Notes under the pieces: generated by a model
Told to the model about the DNA's origin: nothing
Database searches by the model: none
What the model saw: only the letters and a program-made list of their open reading frames with translations
Program-made: the position numbers and the translations under genes
Shown: positions 1-12,061 of the stretch, one piece after another
Position numbering within the stretch: the stretch's first letter is position 1
Layout: each line of letters begins with the position of its first letter
Assembly (NCBI GenBank): GCA_017893485.1
Contig: CM030359.1
Span: forward strand, 35,323,994 to 35,387,993
Length of the DNA: 64,000 nucleotides
Direction of reading: 5' to 3'
Source of the DNA: Hemerocallis citrina
Taxonomy: Eukaryota; Streptophyta; Magnoliopsida; Asparagales; Asphodelaceae

Positions 1-1127
<1,127 letters not shown>

Positions 1128-2582
1128 AAGGTTCCAAAGGTAACACCTACCTATCCTTTGCAGGTTTCAACCGCTGAATTCTATCACCAAGTCTTTCGTG
1201 TCAGTCTTTTGTGAATGTGGTCGTCAATTTTATTCATGTGGGAAATGTGGAAAATGAGTATCTTAACACCATTTACAAACTAGTTTTTGAGAAATTTTTT
1301 GAGTAAGATCCTCTATGAATTAGTGAGAGATCTTGATGGATTTTTGTTCTCCTTTGTGAGTATATCCAAATCGTACATTTATTTCCTCAAAACGGTTATC
1401 GGGTGAATGAGAGATTGTCTCTGAAAGTGAGAGACTTCATTTCTGAAAATGGGTTGAGGGACTTTAGTCCCAAATCGAAAAAATGAATGGATATAGAAGG
1501 GTATATATAATAAACTATTTCTTGGCATTGTAAGATAGCAAGCCAAGAGGCTTTCTCTAACGCGCAAGAGGAGGGGGGGTGCAAATCTCAGACCAAATTA
1601 CATGCGGCTTGTGTGCGCCCGCACGTCCTGCGAACATGAATGCCAGACCGACTGAACCTCACCCCGTGCAAAGCTTGTTATTGCTACAATTTTGTTTTTC
1701 CGATCTGTAGCGGCCGAAATAAATGTAGAAACAATTTTGTTTGCCAATTATTCATGTTTTAAACTGCAGAAATGGTTTTGTCTGCCGTTACAGTATGTGC
1801 ATTCAAGGATATGTTTGCCGTTACATTTTTCACCCTAGCCTTATAAATAGAGGTCTCTTCTCCCTCATGACACACACCAGAAACTCCCCCCTCCCCCCCG
1901 TTCTGTTCTTCTACTTCCATTATCCGATTGTTCAGTGATAGGTTTCAAGTCTTGTTCAGTTCGAAAGCGTGACGTGGTGCATGCATTAGTAATCTTCGGG
2001 CATTGCATCCTGGGAGACAGACGCCTTCGTATGCTCCAGCACCCGGACCAGGCGAATTTGTTTTAGGGAGATTGTGTGATACACAAGCCTCGACACAAAT
2101 CAGTTTGCTTTTGTAATTTTTTTATTTCATTTCTTTTTCTTATTTATTTGTTGGTTTTCTTCTTCTCCTTCTCTATTTTTGTGCCTCTAAATCAAATTTC
2201 GTTTACTACAAACAATTTTGTAACCAAAGTTGTAACAACTTATTAGATTCTTTATTTTATGGTTTACTTGGGACTATAAATATGTTGTAAATCCTAAAGT
2301 TTTGTCTATACTGTCTAAAGAGGAGAATATTATAGAGAGAGTTTTGAGAGATGTTGGGGTAGAAAAATCTTGTGAGAAAAACTTACTTCTTTATACTTTT
2401 TAAGTAAGAAATATTTGTTACATCTACATATCATTTTTTTCTTTCTTTTTGTGATATCTTACGTTTGTGTAGATTCTTGTTACTGGTGTACCACAGGTCT
2501 GTGTGTGTTTTGGGCGCTACAAGCAAGGCCCAACCTAGCTCATGTAAGTCCCAACAAAATTAAATTCAAGCAAACCTACCTT
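1128..2582. other. Unassigned region with an LTR/promoter-like core
   Basis: No gene can be supported. A TATA-like TATAAATAGAGG at about 1841-1852 is followed by a pyrimidine-rich leader. Further on is GCATCCTGGGAGACAGACG near 2005, a composition reminiscent of the R-U5 part of a copia-type LTR. I could not define both ends or a target duplication, so this remains a suggestion. The right edge is the target site of the large MULE. Confidence 0.3.
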
Positions 2583-2591
2583 GGAGATTAC
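2583..2591. repeat. MULE target-site duplication, left copy
   Basis: GGAGATTAC directly abuts the left TIR. An identical copy abuts the right TIR at 42950-42958. Confidence 0.93.
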
Positions 2592-3015
2592 GAATTTTTT
2601 GCCGCACTGACCTACTTTCTGAAAATATTGAGCGATCGGACCCACTTTCAAAAATATTCAGCGATCTGACCTAGTTTTGGACACGTCAGCATAAACCGTT
2701 ATTGAAAAAAAATGGCATAGGTCATTTAAATGTCATTGTTTCCAATAGCGGCATCTGTTTAAAAATAATTTATCGTGCCGCTATTTGGAGTAATGGTATC
2801 AGTTATCTTATTCTCAATCGTGTGCTCTCTGACTTGGGGAACAATTTGCAATTGTGAAAAAGCCTATAACAGATGTCGCTATCACCAACATCGGCATTCG
2901 CATTACAGATACCGTTGTTCGGGATAACGGCATCAGTTATAGAATTTTTTGCATCTAAATAGTGGCCCCCTCTTCTTATTCCCCTTTCACTTTACATCTG
3001 TTTCCACTCACTCTC
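2592..3015 (+). repeat. MULE left terminal inverted repeat
   Basis: This matches the reverse complement of about 42530-42949 with scattered substitutions. Shared landmarks include TTTTGGACACGTCAGCATAA, the CCGCTATTTGGAGTAATG block and the TTTACATCTGTTTCCACTC block near 2993-3011. It contains short imperfect palindromes (for example about 2731-2761 and 2911-2940) of the same type as the element's interior. Confidence 0.88.
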
Positions 3016-3424
3016 TCTCTCATTCCTAAAACCCAAAAACCATAGAACCGTAAAACCCAAAATTCCACTATGATGAGTGTTCTTTCACATCCCAAACAAA
3101 TTCATTAAATACCCATCCATAAACCCTAATTGTGATTCCCTCCTATCTCCGTTGACGTTGATATTTGGTGCTCATTTCTTCTACAGCTCTTCTAAAATCC
3201 GAAATTGTGGTATGTATTAAAAAAACCGTAATTTTCTTTCAAAATGTTCATTTTGATTATTGAGAGCAATATTGGTAGTGTGGTATAAGAGATGTTGAGG
3301 AGATTCATTTAAGTAGTAGTTTGAATGGATTATTGTAGTTGATATATTCTATAATTGACAATGTTGTATATTAGACAAGTATGGAAAATTGTCATATATT
3401 AGAATTGTTATATTTTTAATCATT
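3016..3424 (+). other. MULE DNA between the left TIR and the Tat insertion; probable PMD-gene leader
   Basis: A pyrimidine-rich stretch with CTCTCTCTC near 3010 resembles a transcribed leader. A plausible donor, GTG|GTATGT, lies at about 3207-3213. This suggests a 5' UTR intron that was later split by the Tat element. No open coding frame is visible. Confidence 0.35.
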
Positions 3425-3429
3425 ATATT

Positions 3430-4092
3430 TGATATGGTCAAAACAAGGGGTTCAATCGAGACCGTCCAAATGGGACACGAATCCTACAGCTCAGGGACGA
3501 GACGGTAATTTCACATGCAAACGGGTCCGAAGCGGGTACTGGGTCTCCTTCTCACAGATCCAATAACCCGCAAACGGATCCACCACAGCTGGGCACGGGT
3601 TTCAACCCGCTGCCAACTCGATCCAGCAAGACACAATCAAGGTCCCTGATTAGATCTAAATCAACGGCCATGATTCACGTCAATCTTTACACTGGGATTT
3701 AGGGATTAAAATTCCTTATCTGATTACCAGAATATACCTTATCAGATTACTTTCCCAATCTGTTTACAGGGAGATTATTCTATATCAGACTACGCGGATT
3801 ACATTCCTAAATTGTTCTCTAAGACGCCTATAAATACCCCCCACCCGTCTCCATTAACAGGTAATCAATCTTTCTCTAGTTAAACGCTCTTTCATAATCA
3901 TTTCTGGTTACTGACTTGAGCGTCGGAGGGTGCGTCGCCGGGAACAACCCCGGTGTCTCGCACTTCTTGCAGGTGCACGGCGGGAGCGACGATCAGAGTT
4001 CAACGGAACAGGTATACAGGTTCTCCTATTCAGTTTCCCCAAAGAACTCACAAATTCATCTGTTTGCCCCCACACCGAATTTAGCGGCAACA
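3430..4092 (+). repeat. 5' LTR of the Tat element
   Basis: Starts TGATATGGTC and ends GCGGCAACA. A TATA box, TATAAATA, at 3829-3836 would drive the genomic transcript. The GC-rich part after it is the likely R-U5 segment. Confidence 0.95.
3829..3836 (+). promoter_or_regulatory. TATA box in the 5' LTR
   Basis: TATAAATA in a C-rich context, repeated at 17144-17151 in the 3' LTR. It is placed about 260 bp before the LTR end, as expected for a plant LTR promoter. Confidence 0.7.
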
Positions 4093-4095
4093 GAT

Positions 4096-4113
4096 TGGCG
4101 CCGTCTGTGGGAA
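4096..4113 (+). promoter_or_regulatory. Primer-binding site of the Tat element
   Basis: TGGCGCCGTCTGTGGGAA begins three bases after the 5' LTR. This is the tRNA-primed start site class common in plant Tat/Athila-type gypsy elements. I did not assign the tRNA species. Confidence 0.8.
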
Positions 4114-4164
4114 ACTAACGAATAGAGACCTCTCCTCTTCCCGGTGAACAGGTTTTCTCCAGCC

Positions 4165-7100
4165 ATGCCGCCTCGCAAAGTCAGATCTAGGGGCTCCAAT
4201 CGAGCGCCCATCCTTGACCAGCAGGAAGTCCTTCCTGATCCCACTCAACAACAAGGGCAGCTCCCTCCTACCGTGGAAGAGCCGCTCCAGCGGAACCCTC
4301 CACATCCTGGTCCGAAGGGGCCTAACCCCCAGAAACAGCCTCTTCATCCAGAGAACATACCCAACCACACTGCCTCCAGTGCCTCCATGGCCTCCCATCA
4401 TCCCCGAGCCTCTGGTCGCCACGATGCCCATCCCAGACGCCCGGAGGATAAGGACCTTCGTCACCATCTGGACGAAAAGCGGGCTCGGGGAGAAGCCTCC
4501 CACCAAGAACGATCCCCCCGACACCGGGGACACAGGGGATCCCCCGCCCGAAGAGGGAGAAAAGACTCCCCCGATCACTACCGAGGGAGGCACTCACCGG
4601 CAGGTCGGCAGCAGCATCGGAACAATGAGGCACCCATCACCCGTGCCGAGTTCCAGCAATTCCAAGCTATGGTACAACAGGCCCTCAATCTCCGTCAAAA
4701 TCCCAATGAGCCAAGGGCCCCCTCCCCTCGTCCGGTCCGGAGCCCTCGCCAACGTTCCCCTTCTCCTCGACCCGCTCCTACCAATTCCAGACGCACCCCA
4801 AGTCCTCGTCGTTCCCGAAGCTACCATCGCCGCAGCCCTCGCTCCCCATCCTACCAAGACGAGTCCCGTGGCTCGGCAGATCACCGCCAGAGAGATAACA
4901 CCATGAACCGCCGCCTGAACGAGGTGGAAAAACTCTTGGGACGGATAAACCGGGAAGAAGAACTCAGGGGGAGGACCCTCCGTCCTAGCCAACCCCCGTT
5001 CTCCCGGACCATAGTGGATACTCCTGTTCCCTTCGGTTTCAAACCTCCCCAGTTCGAGAACTACACGGGAGAGACCGATCCGGTTGACCACATCGAAGGT
5101 TTTAAGACTTTGATGCTCCTCCATCAAGCGTCCGACGCCCTCCTCTGCAAAACATTCCCTGCAACTCTGAAGGGCCCAGCTCGAGAATGGTACTCTCGCC
5201 TTGCCCCGGCGTCAATATTCTCCTTTGAACAGTTCGAGACCCTGTTCATCACCCACTTCGTCAGCAGCCGAAGGGCCGAGAAGACCAGCATTTCCCTGTT
5301 GCACCTCCGTCAGCAGAAGGGGGAGAGATTGAGGGACTACGTGAAGAGGTTCACAGCCGAGGCCAGAACCATCGCATCCCTCGACCAATCCGTTGCCACT
5401 GCGGCGTTCCAATCCAACATCCTAAATTCCAACCTCCGCTCCTCCCTCGCCAAAAAGCCGCCACATGACTTTTCTGACCTCCTCCTCCGTACTGAAAAGT
5501 ACATCCGAGCTGAAGAGGCCGAGGAACCGCCCAACTGGGAAGCAACCGCCTCCGGGTCTAAGAGGAAGGGAACGGAAGAAGAGGGACCCAAAAAGTTTCA
5601 GAAGGATAATGCTGGCCAGCGCCGGCCTCCCCCTAGATTTGAAAAATTTACTCCCCTCACCACAAACATCTCCGCCATTTTCATGGAAGTCGAAAAAGAA
5701 GGGGTCCTGCCTCCAGCTCCAAAGATGAACACCCCAGCCAAAAGGAGGGATAAAGACAAATGGTGCCGTTATCACCGGGACCATGGGCATGACACCAACG
5801 ACTGCCGGGCTCTGAGAAACGAGATCGAAGCCCTCATCCAGAGGGGGCAGCTGGCGAAGTTTGTAAGAAAGGACGGGGCCGAACTTCCTCCCCAGCCTCG
5901 GGGGGCTAACAAACGTCCGGAACGGGAAGAGACGCCAGAATTCGAGGAAGAGCGAGTCCTCCACCTTATCCATGGGGGTCCAATGGGGGGCTCCTCGAAC
6001 TCTTCTCGGAAAGCTTTTATTAGGGAAGTAAATTCTGTCCGGGCCACCCCTCCCCCCAAAGGACTCGGAGTGCCCGTCACCTTCTCTGACGACGATCTCG
6101 AGGGCGTCCGCACCCCTCATTGCGACGCACTCGTCATCAACCTTCACATGGCCAATTTCAAAGTCGAAAGAATCCTAGTGGATAACGGCTCCTCCGTTAA
6201 CATCCTATTCCTCGATGCTTTTAAGGGGCTGAAGCTCTCCCGAGACAGACTGAAGCCCGCCGGGTATACGCTCCATGGGTTCACGGGAGTGCCGGTGACG
6301 ATCGAAGGGGTGATCACCCTCGATGTCACAGCAGGCAAAACTCCTACTACCCGCACGGAGTCAATGGATTTCATGGTTGTAGATGTCCCCGCGGCCTACA
6401 ACGTCATTTTGGGTCGGCCCGGTCTAGCCGCCCTTGAAGCCGTCCCTTCTGCCTATCATCTCAAAATGAAATTCCCCACTCGGGCTGGAGTGGGAGAAGT
6501 TAGGGGCAATCAGGAACAGGCCCGCAAGTGTTACATGACCTCCACGCTCGGACCCGTCCTCTCCTTAGAAACACTCGAGATTCCACAAGATGCCGCTCGG
6601 CCGACTCCCGAGCCAGTCGATGAGCTGGAGGAAATACTCTTCTCGGAGCAGGAGCCGACCCGTAAGTTCTATGTCAGCAAGGCACTCCCGTCCGCCCTAC
6701 ATTCAAATATTGTGAAATGCATCCGAGCCAACCGGGACCTCTTCGCATGGTCAGCAGCGGACATGCCCGGTATCTCCGAAGAACTCTTGGTCCATCGCCT
6801 CAGCGTTGATCCGGGGTCCAAACCGGTCCAGCAGAAGAGGCGCAAGTTCGCCCCCGAGCGCCAGCTCGCCATCAAAGAGGAGGTAGACAAACTGTTGAAA
6901 GCCCGATTCATACAGGAAGTGAATTATCCGGAGTGGTTGTCCAACGTAGTCATGGTGAAGAAATCCAATGGGACATGGAGAATCTGTATTGATTTCACTG
7001 ACCTCAACAAGGCCTGCCCTAAAGATCCCTTCCCTCTGCCGAGCATCGACACTCTGATTGACGCAACCTCGGGACATGAGCTCCTCAGCTTCATGGATGC

Positions 7101-9870
7101 TTTCTCGGGTTACAATCAGATAAGGATGTTCCCCCCGGATATTCCGAAGACGTCTTTTGTAACGGACCAAGGACTCTATTGTTACCGAGTCATGCCGTTC
7201 GGCCTGAAGAACGCAGGGGCAACGTATCAACGTCTCGTCAACAAGGTATTCCAGGCCCAGATTGGTCGGAACATGGAAGTCTACGTGGACGACATGCTTG
7301 TGAAAAGCATCCGAGGCGTTGATCATGAGACCGACCTCCAAGAAGCGTTCGATGTTTTGAGAAAGCACAATATGAGACTCAACCCGAACAAGTGTGCGTT
7401 CGGCGTCTCATCGGGCAAGTTCCTCGGCTTTATGGTCAGCCAACGAGGAATAGAGGCAAATCCGGAGAAGATCAGGGCCATACTAGACATGGCCCCGCCC
7501 AGAAACGTCAAAGAAGTTCAGAAACTGACAGGTCGTTTAGCCGCCATTGGGCGCTTTTTGTCGAAGTCCGGAGAGAAATGCCTCCCGTTCTTCAAAGCCC
7601 TGAGGGGGACTAAGGGGTTCGAGTGGGGGCAGCCGCAACAAGATTCCTTCGACCAGCTTAAAGCTTACCTCGTCAACCCGCCTCTGCTCAGCAAACCCAT
7701 ACCGGGCGAGCCCCTCTACCTCTACTTGGCAGCCTCGGAACAGACACTAAGTGCGGTCTTAGTCAGGGAAGAAGAAAGAACTCAAAAGCCCATTTACTAC
7801 GTCAGCAAAGTGCTCCGGGACGCCGAGCTCCGGTACCCGAAAATTGAGAAAATAGCCTACGCCCTGATAATGGCTGCAAGAAAGCTTCGGCCATACTTCC
7901 AGTCTCATTCCGTGGTCGTCCTTACCGACCAGCCGTTGAAACAGATCCTTCACAAGCCAGAGACTTCCGGCCGCCTCATGAAGTGGTCGATCGAGCTGAG
8001 CCAACATGATATTACTTATCAGCCTCGGACCGCAATCAAGGCGCAGGCGCTGGCCGAATTCATAGTTGAGACGACCATCCCCGACTCCGAGCAGACGACG
8101 AAGGGACCGCCTGTCTGGTCTGTATATGTCGATGGATCCTCTTGCAACGAGGGGAGCGGGGCTGGAGTCATCCTGGCGGGCCCAGACGACTTTGTCCTTC
8201 AATATTCCCTCCGGATAAACTTTAAAGCCTCGAATAACGAAGCCGAATACGAGGCACTCATAGCCGGCCTCGGGATGGCCCGAAACGCAGGGGCGCGACG
8301 CCTGCAGATCTTCAGCGACTCTCAATTGGTCGTCAACCAGGTCCTCGGCGAATATGAAGCCCGCGATGACAGAATGGTAAAGTACTTGGCTAAAGTGAAG
8401 AGCCTCATGGCGCTCTTCGACGAGGCCCTCATCCGAAGAATCCCCAGAGAGGAAAATGCCCAGGCCGACGCCCTGTCCAAACTAGCTTCCTCATCCCTGC
8501 AAGGCCTCGAACAAACCGTTCTGATAGAAGTCCTCCTCAAGCCCAGCATAGAGGACGAGGCTTTCAACTCCGTCGAAACACTGCCGCTCCCCCTCGAAGA
8601 CAATTGGATGAAGCCCCTCGTCGAGTTTTTAAGAGACGGACTCCTACCAAGGGATCCGAAGGAAGCCCGAAAGATAAGGACCCGGGCCGAGCGTTACATA
8701 ATGGTCGAAGGCGTTCTGTATAAGCGCTCCTTCACCCAGGTGGATGGTCGACCCTACCTAAGATGCCTCTCCCCCGGACAAGCCGATTACGCCCTGCAAG
8801 AGCTCCATGAGGGCATCGGCGGAGCCCACTCCGGCTCCAGAGCCTTGGCACGTAAAGTGTTAAACTACGGGTATTACTGGCCCACTCTCCTACGGGACGC
8901 CGAACGACACGTTCGACAATGCACCTCCTGTCAGAAGTATTCCGACATCCGACGCCTTCCACAAGCTCCACTCTCTTCCTTGTCGAGTCCGATCCCCTTT
9001 GCAATGTGGGGGATGGATCTACTCGGGCCATTTCCACCGGCCCCCGGACAGTTGAAGTTTCTAGTCGTGGCAGTCGACTATTTCTCGAAATGGGTCGAGG
9101 CCGAGCCCCTGGCTACAATTACCGAACATAGAGTCGTCCAATTCTTCTGGAAAAGTGTAATCTGTCGTTTCGGTGTTCCCCGAGTCGTAGTTACGGATAA
9201 CGGTACGCAGTTCGCTGGAGCTGCCTTCCGAGCCTTATGTCAAGACCTAGCTATGCAGCACCGCTTCTCCTCAGTCTCTCATCCCCAGTCAAATGGCCAA
9301 GCCGAGAATGCCAACCGACAGATCCTCTCCGGCATCAAGAAGAGACTCGACAAATGCTCCAAGGGATTGTGGGTCGATCAGCTGCCCAATGTGTTGTGGA
9401 ATTACCGAACCACGAAGCGGATCCCGACGGGCGAGAGTCCGTTCAATCTCACCTATGGGTCCGAGGCCCTCATCCCACTAGAAGTTGGAATACCCTCTCC
9501 TCGCCTGATTGCCTTCGAAGAAGAACAGAATGCCAGGGAGCTCAGAACGAGCCTAGATTTGGTAGACGAGATTCGGGAAAGAGCCGCCATACGGCAGCAA
9601 GGTTACCGAAGAAGAATCGAACTCGCCTACAACAAACGGGTCCGCCCAACCGACTTGAAAGAGGGAGACCTGGTCCTCCGAAAGCTGGCCATTTCGTTCC
9701 CCGGACAGAAGAGCAAATTGGCCCCAAATTGGGAGGGACCGTACAAAGTATCCAAAGTGATCCGCCCCGGTGCGTACAAGCTAGAAGACCTTGAGGGTAG
9801 AGAAATTCCCAGGACTTGGAACGCCGACCATCTTTTGAAATACCTAGAGAAGGCAACCCCGCCTATCTAA
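4165..9870 (+). CDS. Gag-Pol polyprotein of a Tat-lineage Ty3/gypsy retrotransposon
   Basis: An uninterrupted 1901-aa frame. I start at the first ATG (4165); the frame stays open upstream to a GTG at 4144, which is unlikely to initiate in a plant. The first ~280 residues are basic and Pro/Ser/Arg-rich. The Gag core is at about 288-420, and the zinc-knuckle-like motif WCRYHRDHGHDTNDC has its first Cys at 534. The protease has DNGSS at D673. Reverse transcriptase carries the D943 block and YVDD at 1040-1043. RNase H follows at about 1160-1280. A second, archaeal-type RNase H starts YVDGSS (D1323) and ends near ENAQADALSKLA, the mark of the Tat lineage. Integrase has the HHCC finger (C1586/C1589) and a DD35E triad D1618, D1678, E1714. 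All catalytic motifs are present and no stop or frameshift is seen, so this protein could be functional. Confidence 0.95.
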   Translation: MPPRKVRSRGSNRAPILDQQEVLPDPTQQQGQLPPTVEEPLQRNPPHPGPKGPNPQKQPLHPENIPNHTASSASMASHHPRASGRHDAHPRRPEDKDLRHHLDEKRARGEASHQERSPRHRGHRGSPARRGRKDSPDHYRGRHSPAGRQQHRNNEAPITRAEFQQFQAMVQQALNLRQNPNEPRAPSPRPVRSPRQRSPSPRPAPTNSRRTPSPRRSRSYHRRSPRSPSYQDESRGSADHRQRDNTMNRRLNEVEKLLGRINREEELRGRTLRPSQPPFSRTIVDTPVPFGFKPPQFENYTGETDPVDHIEGFKTLMLLHQASDALLCKTFPATLKGPAREWYSRLAPASIFSFEQFETLFITHFVSSRRAEKTSISLLHLRQQKGERLRDYVKRFTAEARTIASLDQSVATAAFQSNILNSNLRSSLAKKPPHDFSDLLLRTEKYIRAEEAEEPPNWEATASGSKRKGTEEEGPKKFQKDNAGQRRPPPRFEKFTPLTTNISAIFMEVEKEGVLPPAPKMNTPAKRRDKDKWCRYHRDHGHDTNDCRALRNEIEALIQRGQLAKFVRKDGAELPPQPRGANKRPEREETPEFEEERVLHLIHGGPMGGSSNSSRKAFIREVNSVRATPPPKGLGVPVTFSDDDLEGVRTPHCDALVINLHMANFKVERILVDNGSSVNILFLDAFKGLKLSRDRLKPAGYTLHGFTGVPVTIEGVITLDVTAGKTPTTRTESMDFMVVDVPAAYNVILGRPGLAALEAVPSAYHLKMKFPTRAGVGEVRGNQEQARKCYMTSTLGPVLSLETLEIPQDAARPTPEPVDELEEILFSEQEPTRKFYVSKALPSALHSNIVKCIRANRDLFAWSAADMPGISEELLVHRLSVDPGSKPVQQKRRKFAPERQLAIKEEVDKLLKARFIQEVNYPEWLSNVVMVKKSNGTWRICIDFTDLNKACPKDPFPLPSIDTLIDATSGHELLSFMDAFSGYNQIRMFPPDIPKTSFVTDQGLYCYRVMPFGLKNAGATYQRLVNKVFQAQIGRNMEVYVDDMLVKSIRGVDHETDLQEAFDVLRKHNMRLNPNKCAFGVSSGKFLGFMVSQRGIEANPEKIRAILDMAPPRNVKEVQKLTGRLAAIGRFLSKSGEKCLPFFKALRGTKGFEWGQPQQDSFDQLKAYLVNPPLLSKPIPGEPLYLYLAASEQTLSAVLVREEERTQKPIYYVSKVLRDAELRYPKIEKIAYALIMAARKLRPYFQSHSVVVLTDQPLKQILHKPETSGRLMKWSIELSQHDITYQPRTAIKAQALAEFIVETTIPDSEQTTKGPPVWSVYVDGSSCNEGSGAGVILAGPDDFVLQYSLRINFKASNNEAEYEALIAGLGMARNAGARRLQIFSDSQLVVNQVLGEYEARDDRMVKYLAKVKSLMALFDEALIRRIPREENAQADALSKLASSSLQGLEQTVLIEVLLKPSIEDEAFNSVETLPLPLEDNWMKPLVEFLRDGLLPRDPKEARKIRTRAERYIMVEGVLYKRSFTQVDGRPYLRCLSPGQADYALQELHEGIGGAHSGSRALARKVLNYGYYWPTLLRDAERHVRQCTSCQKYSDIRRLPQAPLSSLSSPIPFAMWGMDLLGPFPPAPGQLKFLVVAVDYFSKWVEAEPLATITEHRVVQFFWKSVICRFGVPRVVVTDNGTQFAGAAFRALCQDLAMQHRFSSVSHPQSNGQAENANRQILSGIKKRLDKCSKGLWVDQLPNVLWNYRTTKRIPTGESPFNLTYGSEALIPLEVGIPSPRLIAFEEEQNARELRTSLDLVDEIRERAAIRQQGYRRRIELAYNKRVRPTDLKEGDLVLRKLAISFPGQKSKLAPNWEGPYKVSKVIRPGAYKLEDLEGREIPRTWNADHLLKYLEKATPPI

Positions 9871-10040
9871 GTAACTCGAGATGTCGGGCAACCACTCCTG
9901 CTACTAGTAATTTTTCCTTTGTTCTTTTTCATTGTAATAAACGGCTAGCAACTTTAGAAGCAGCCGACCATTAGATATTAATAAATAAAGTTTTTCTTTA
10001 CCTTATCGCGTACTTCCGCCTCTAATTCCCTTATCACACA
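9871..10040 (+). other. Spacer after gag-pol
   Basis: AT-richer than the coding region; nothing recognisable. Confidence 0.5.
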
Positions 10041-10455
10041 ATGGTTCGGAGTCCAGCACTCGGCTCGACTCTTCCTACTCGGCCCGTCCTCAGACGGGCC
10101 GGGGGCAGATCGCCGTTCGAAATTGCTCCTGCAGCCGTTGAATGGATCGGAGTCCAACACTTGGCTCGATTTTGCTTCGCAAATCCGCTCCTAAGCGGAC
10201 TAGAAGTAGCTCGCCATTCGAAACTGCTCCTGCATCTCTCGAACTTATCACCCAATGGTTCGGAGTCCAACACTCGGCTCGACTCTTCCTACTCGGCCCG
10301 TCTTCAGACGGGCCGGGGACAGATCGCCGTTCGAAATTGCTCCTACAGCCGTTGAATGGATCGGAGTCCAACACTTGGCTCGATTTTGCTTCGCAAATCC
10401 GCTCCTAAGCGGACTAGAAGTAGCTCGCCATTCGAAACTGCTCCTACATCCCTTA
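10041..10455 (+). repeat. Tandem repeat, four ~107-bp monomers arranged as two 214-bp dimers
   Basis: Units start at 10041, 10142, 10255 and 10356 with ATGG(T/A)TCGGAGTCCA and end near CGTTCGAAATTGCTCC or CATTCGAAACTGCTCC. Units 1 and 3 are nearly identical, as are 2 and 4, giving a 214-bp higher-order period. Confidence 0.9.
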
Positions 10456-10530
10456 AACTAATCTAACGACCGGATCCTTCCTCCGGCTCGACTCTATCTC
10501 TCCGACTCGTCCTTAAACGGTCCGGAACCC

Positions 10531-11065
10531 GTCCCGACCGTAGACAGTGCCGAGCTGACGAGGTACCGACCCTCGTTTTGGGAAAAAATCACCCCGAGGT
10601 CAACTCGCCGTTAGATCCTCTCAAATTGTGTGCCCAAGCGTGATGAGTGGATCCAGTAGTGCCACGTGCCCACAAAACGACAAGATAACGTTTTCTTGGT
10701 ACTCGTGCCTGCCTCTGGATTCGTGCCCCCATCCGACGGTTATGGACACCCCACGTCGATCGGCACCAAGAGCCGAACGGCGGAGTCAGAACAACACATT
10801 ATTGGAGAATTCGTCCCGACCGTAGACAGTGCCGAGCTGACGAGGTACCGACCCTCGTTTTGGGAAAAAATCACCCCGAGGTCAACTCGCCGTTAGATCC
10901 TCTCAAATTGTGTGCCAAAGCGTGATGAGTGGATCCAGTAGTGCCACGTGCCCACAAAACGACAAGATAACGTTCTCTTGGGACTTGTGCCTGCCTCTGG
11001 ATTCGCGCCACCATCCAACGGTTGTAGACACCCCACGTCGACCGGCGTCAATAGCCGAGCGAGAG
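10531..11065 (+). repeat. Direct duplication with a period of about 282 bp
   Basis: A block starting GTCCCGACCGTAGACAGTG at 10531 recurs at 10813. Both copies contain GTACCGACCCTCGTTTTGGG and CCACAAAACGACAAGATAACG, which also recur in the repeats at 14532-16340. Confidence 0.88.
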
Positions 11066-11209
11066 GATCAGAATTGCGACAAAAGACTCGACGAACAGCC
11101 AATAGAAGACACTTCGGATAAATCGACCCCAATTTTATTAATGACTTGGACGAGTTTACAAAAAGATTACTACAGCGAGTTCAACAAAATATTAGAAGGC
11201 ATGACCCGC

Positions 11210-11899
11210 TCATTTCCTCCGAGGAAGGGGGACACTCCGGTTCAACGACACTTTGGGTCGGCGCTTCTTAGCCTCCGAGCTCGTCTCCAGGCCGACGAAC
11301 CGGGACGCCCCTTCGCCGCTGAGCCTCACAGTTGCCCCAACCGAAGCGCCACTTGAAGACACCGCCACACCACTTTGTGCATCGGCGGCTGACGCCCCGA
11401 TGATGGGAGTCCGGGACGCCGCTTGGTAGAACGTGATACCTCGCTCGATCTCTTCGCGGGTACAGGAGGTGCTCCGGACATTGGCCCTCACCGGCTGAGG
11501 CTTGAGCCGAGCGACCTCCTCCTCCAATTCGACGATCCGGTCCTTCAGCGCCTCGTCCCTCACGACAATTTTGAACCGAGGAAGCTTCGCCGATCCAGGG
11601 TATTCGGCGCTGTCAGATATGACACGACGCAGATGGGTCACCTCGATACTCTTGTCGACTGTCACCCTTTGCAAATGCTCGACCTTCTTCACGAGCTCAT
11701 CTCGTTCGGCCAAAACAGAAGCCAATTCTTCTTCCTTAGCAAATAGCTCGGCTTCGGCTATCCGCAAGTGGTACACTTCGGCCAACAGATCCCCGTTCTT
11801 CATCTCCATATTGTACAGCATCCTCCTCGTCAGGTCGATCTCGCCCTCAAGGCGTTTCACGAGAGATAGATGGAACAGCTCTACTTGTCGCCGAGCCAT
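11210..11899 (-). CDS. Antisense coiled-coil ORF in the 3' region of the Tat element
   Basis: An open 229-aa frame opposite to gag-pol. Residues 1 to about 130 are rich in Leu/Glu/Lys with heptad-like spacing, consistent with a long coiled coil. The tail is Ser/Ala-rich and ends in the basic stretch SEAKKRRPKVS. I recognise no enzymatic domain. It lies just downstream of the spliced antisense gene. A phase-compatible junction exists from CAG|GTGGAC at about 12074 to GTAG|GCC just before its ATG, so it may be a further exon of that gene rather than a separate one. The junction is weak because the polypyrimidine tract is poor. Function unknown. Confidence 0.55.
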   Translation of the reverse strand: MARRQVELFHLSLVKRLEGEIDLTRRMLYNMEMKNGDLLAEVYHLRIAEAELFAKEEELASVLAERDELVKKVEHLQRVTVDKSIEVTHLRRVISDSAEYPGSAKLPRFKIVVRDEALKDRIVELEEEVARLKPQPVRANVRSTSCTREEIERGITFYQAASRTPIIGASAADAQSGVAVSSSGASVGATVRLSGEGASRFVGLETSSEAKKRRPKVSLNRSVPLPRRK

Positions 11900-12061
11900 C
11901 GTGGTGACGGGGGCCTACCCTACCACCGAACCAAACACTTAGACAATTTCAAAGACAAAACGTTTTTTCATTTATCAAAAAGCGGTGGCCAGTCCGCAAA
12001 AGGCGTTACAAAGCTCGGAAGAAAAAGCAGAACGGAAACTACAAAAAGATTAACGAAAGAA

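Noticed and set aside
1161..1214. Exon-like segment after TTTGCAG reading VSTAEFYHQVFRVSLL then stop
   Set aside because: A single short segment with no recognisable family or neighbouring exon.
4144..4164. GTG start for gag-pol at 4144
   Set aside because: GTG initiation is not expected in a plant nucleus; the next in-frame ATG at 4165 is taken instead.
4081..9856. Many secondary ORFs of 60-241 aa overlapping gag-pol on both strands
   Set aside because: The in-frame polyprotein with all catalytic motifs explains the region; the rest are GC-rich shadows.
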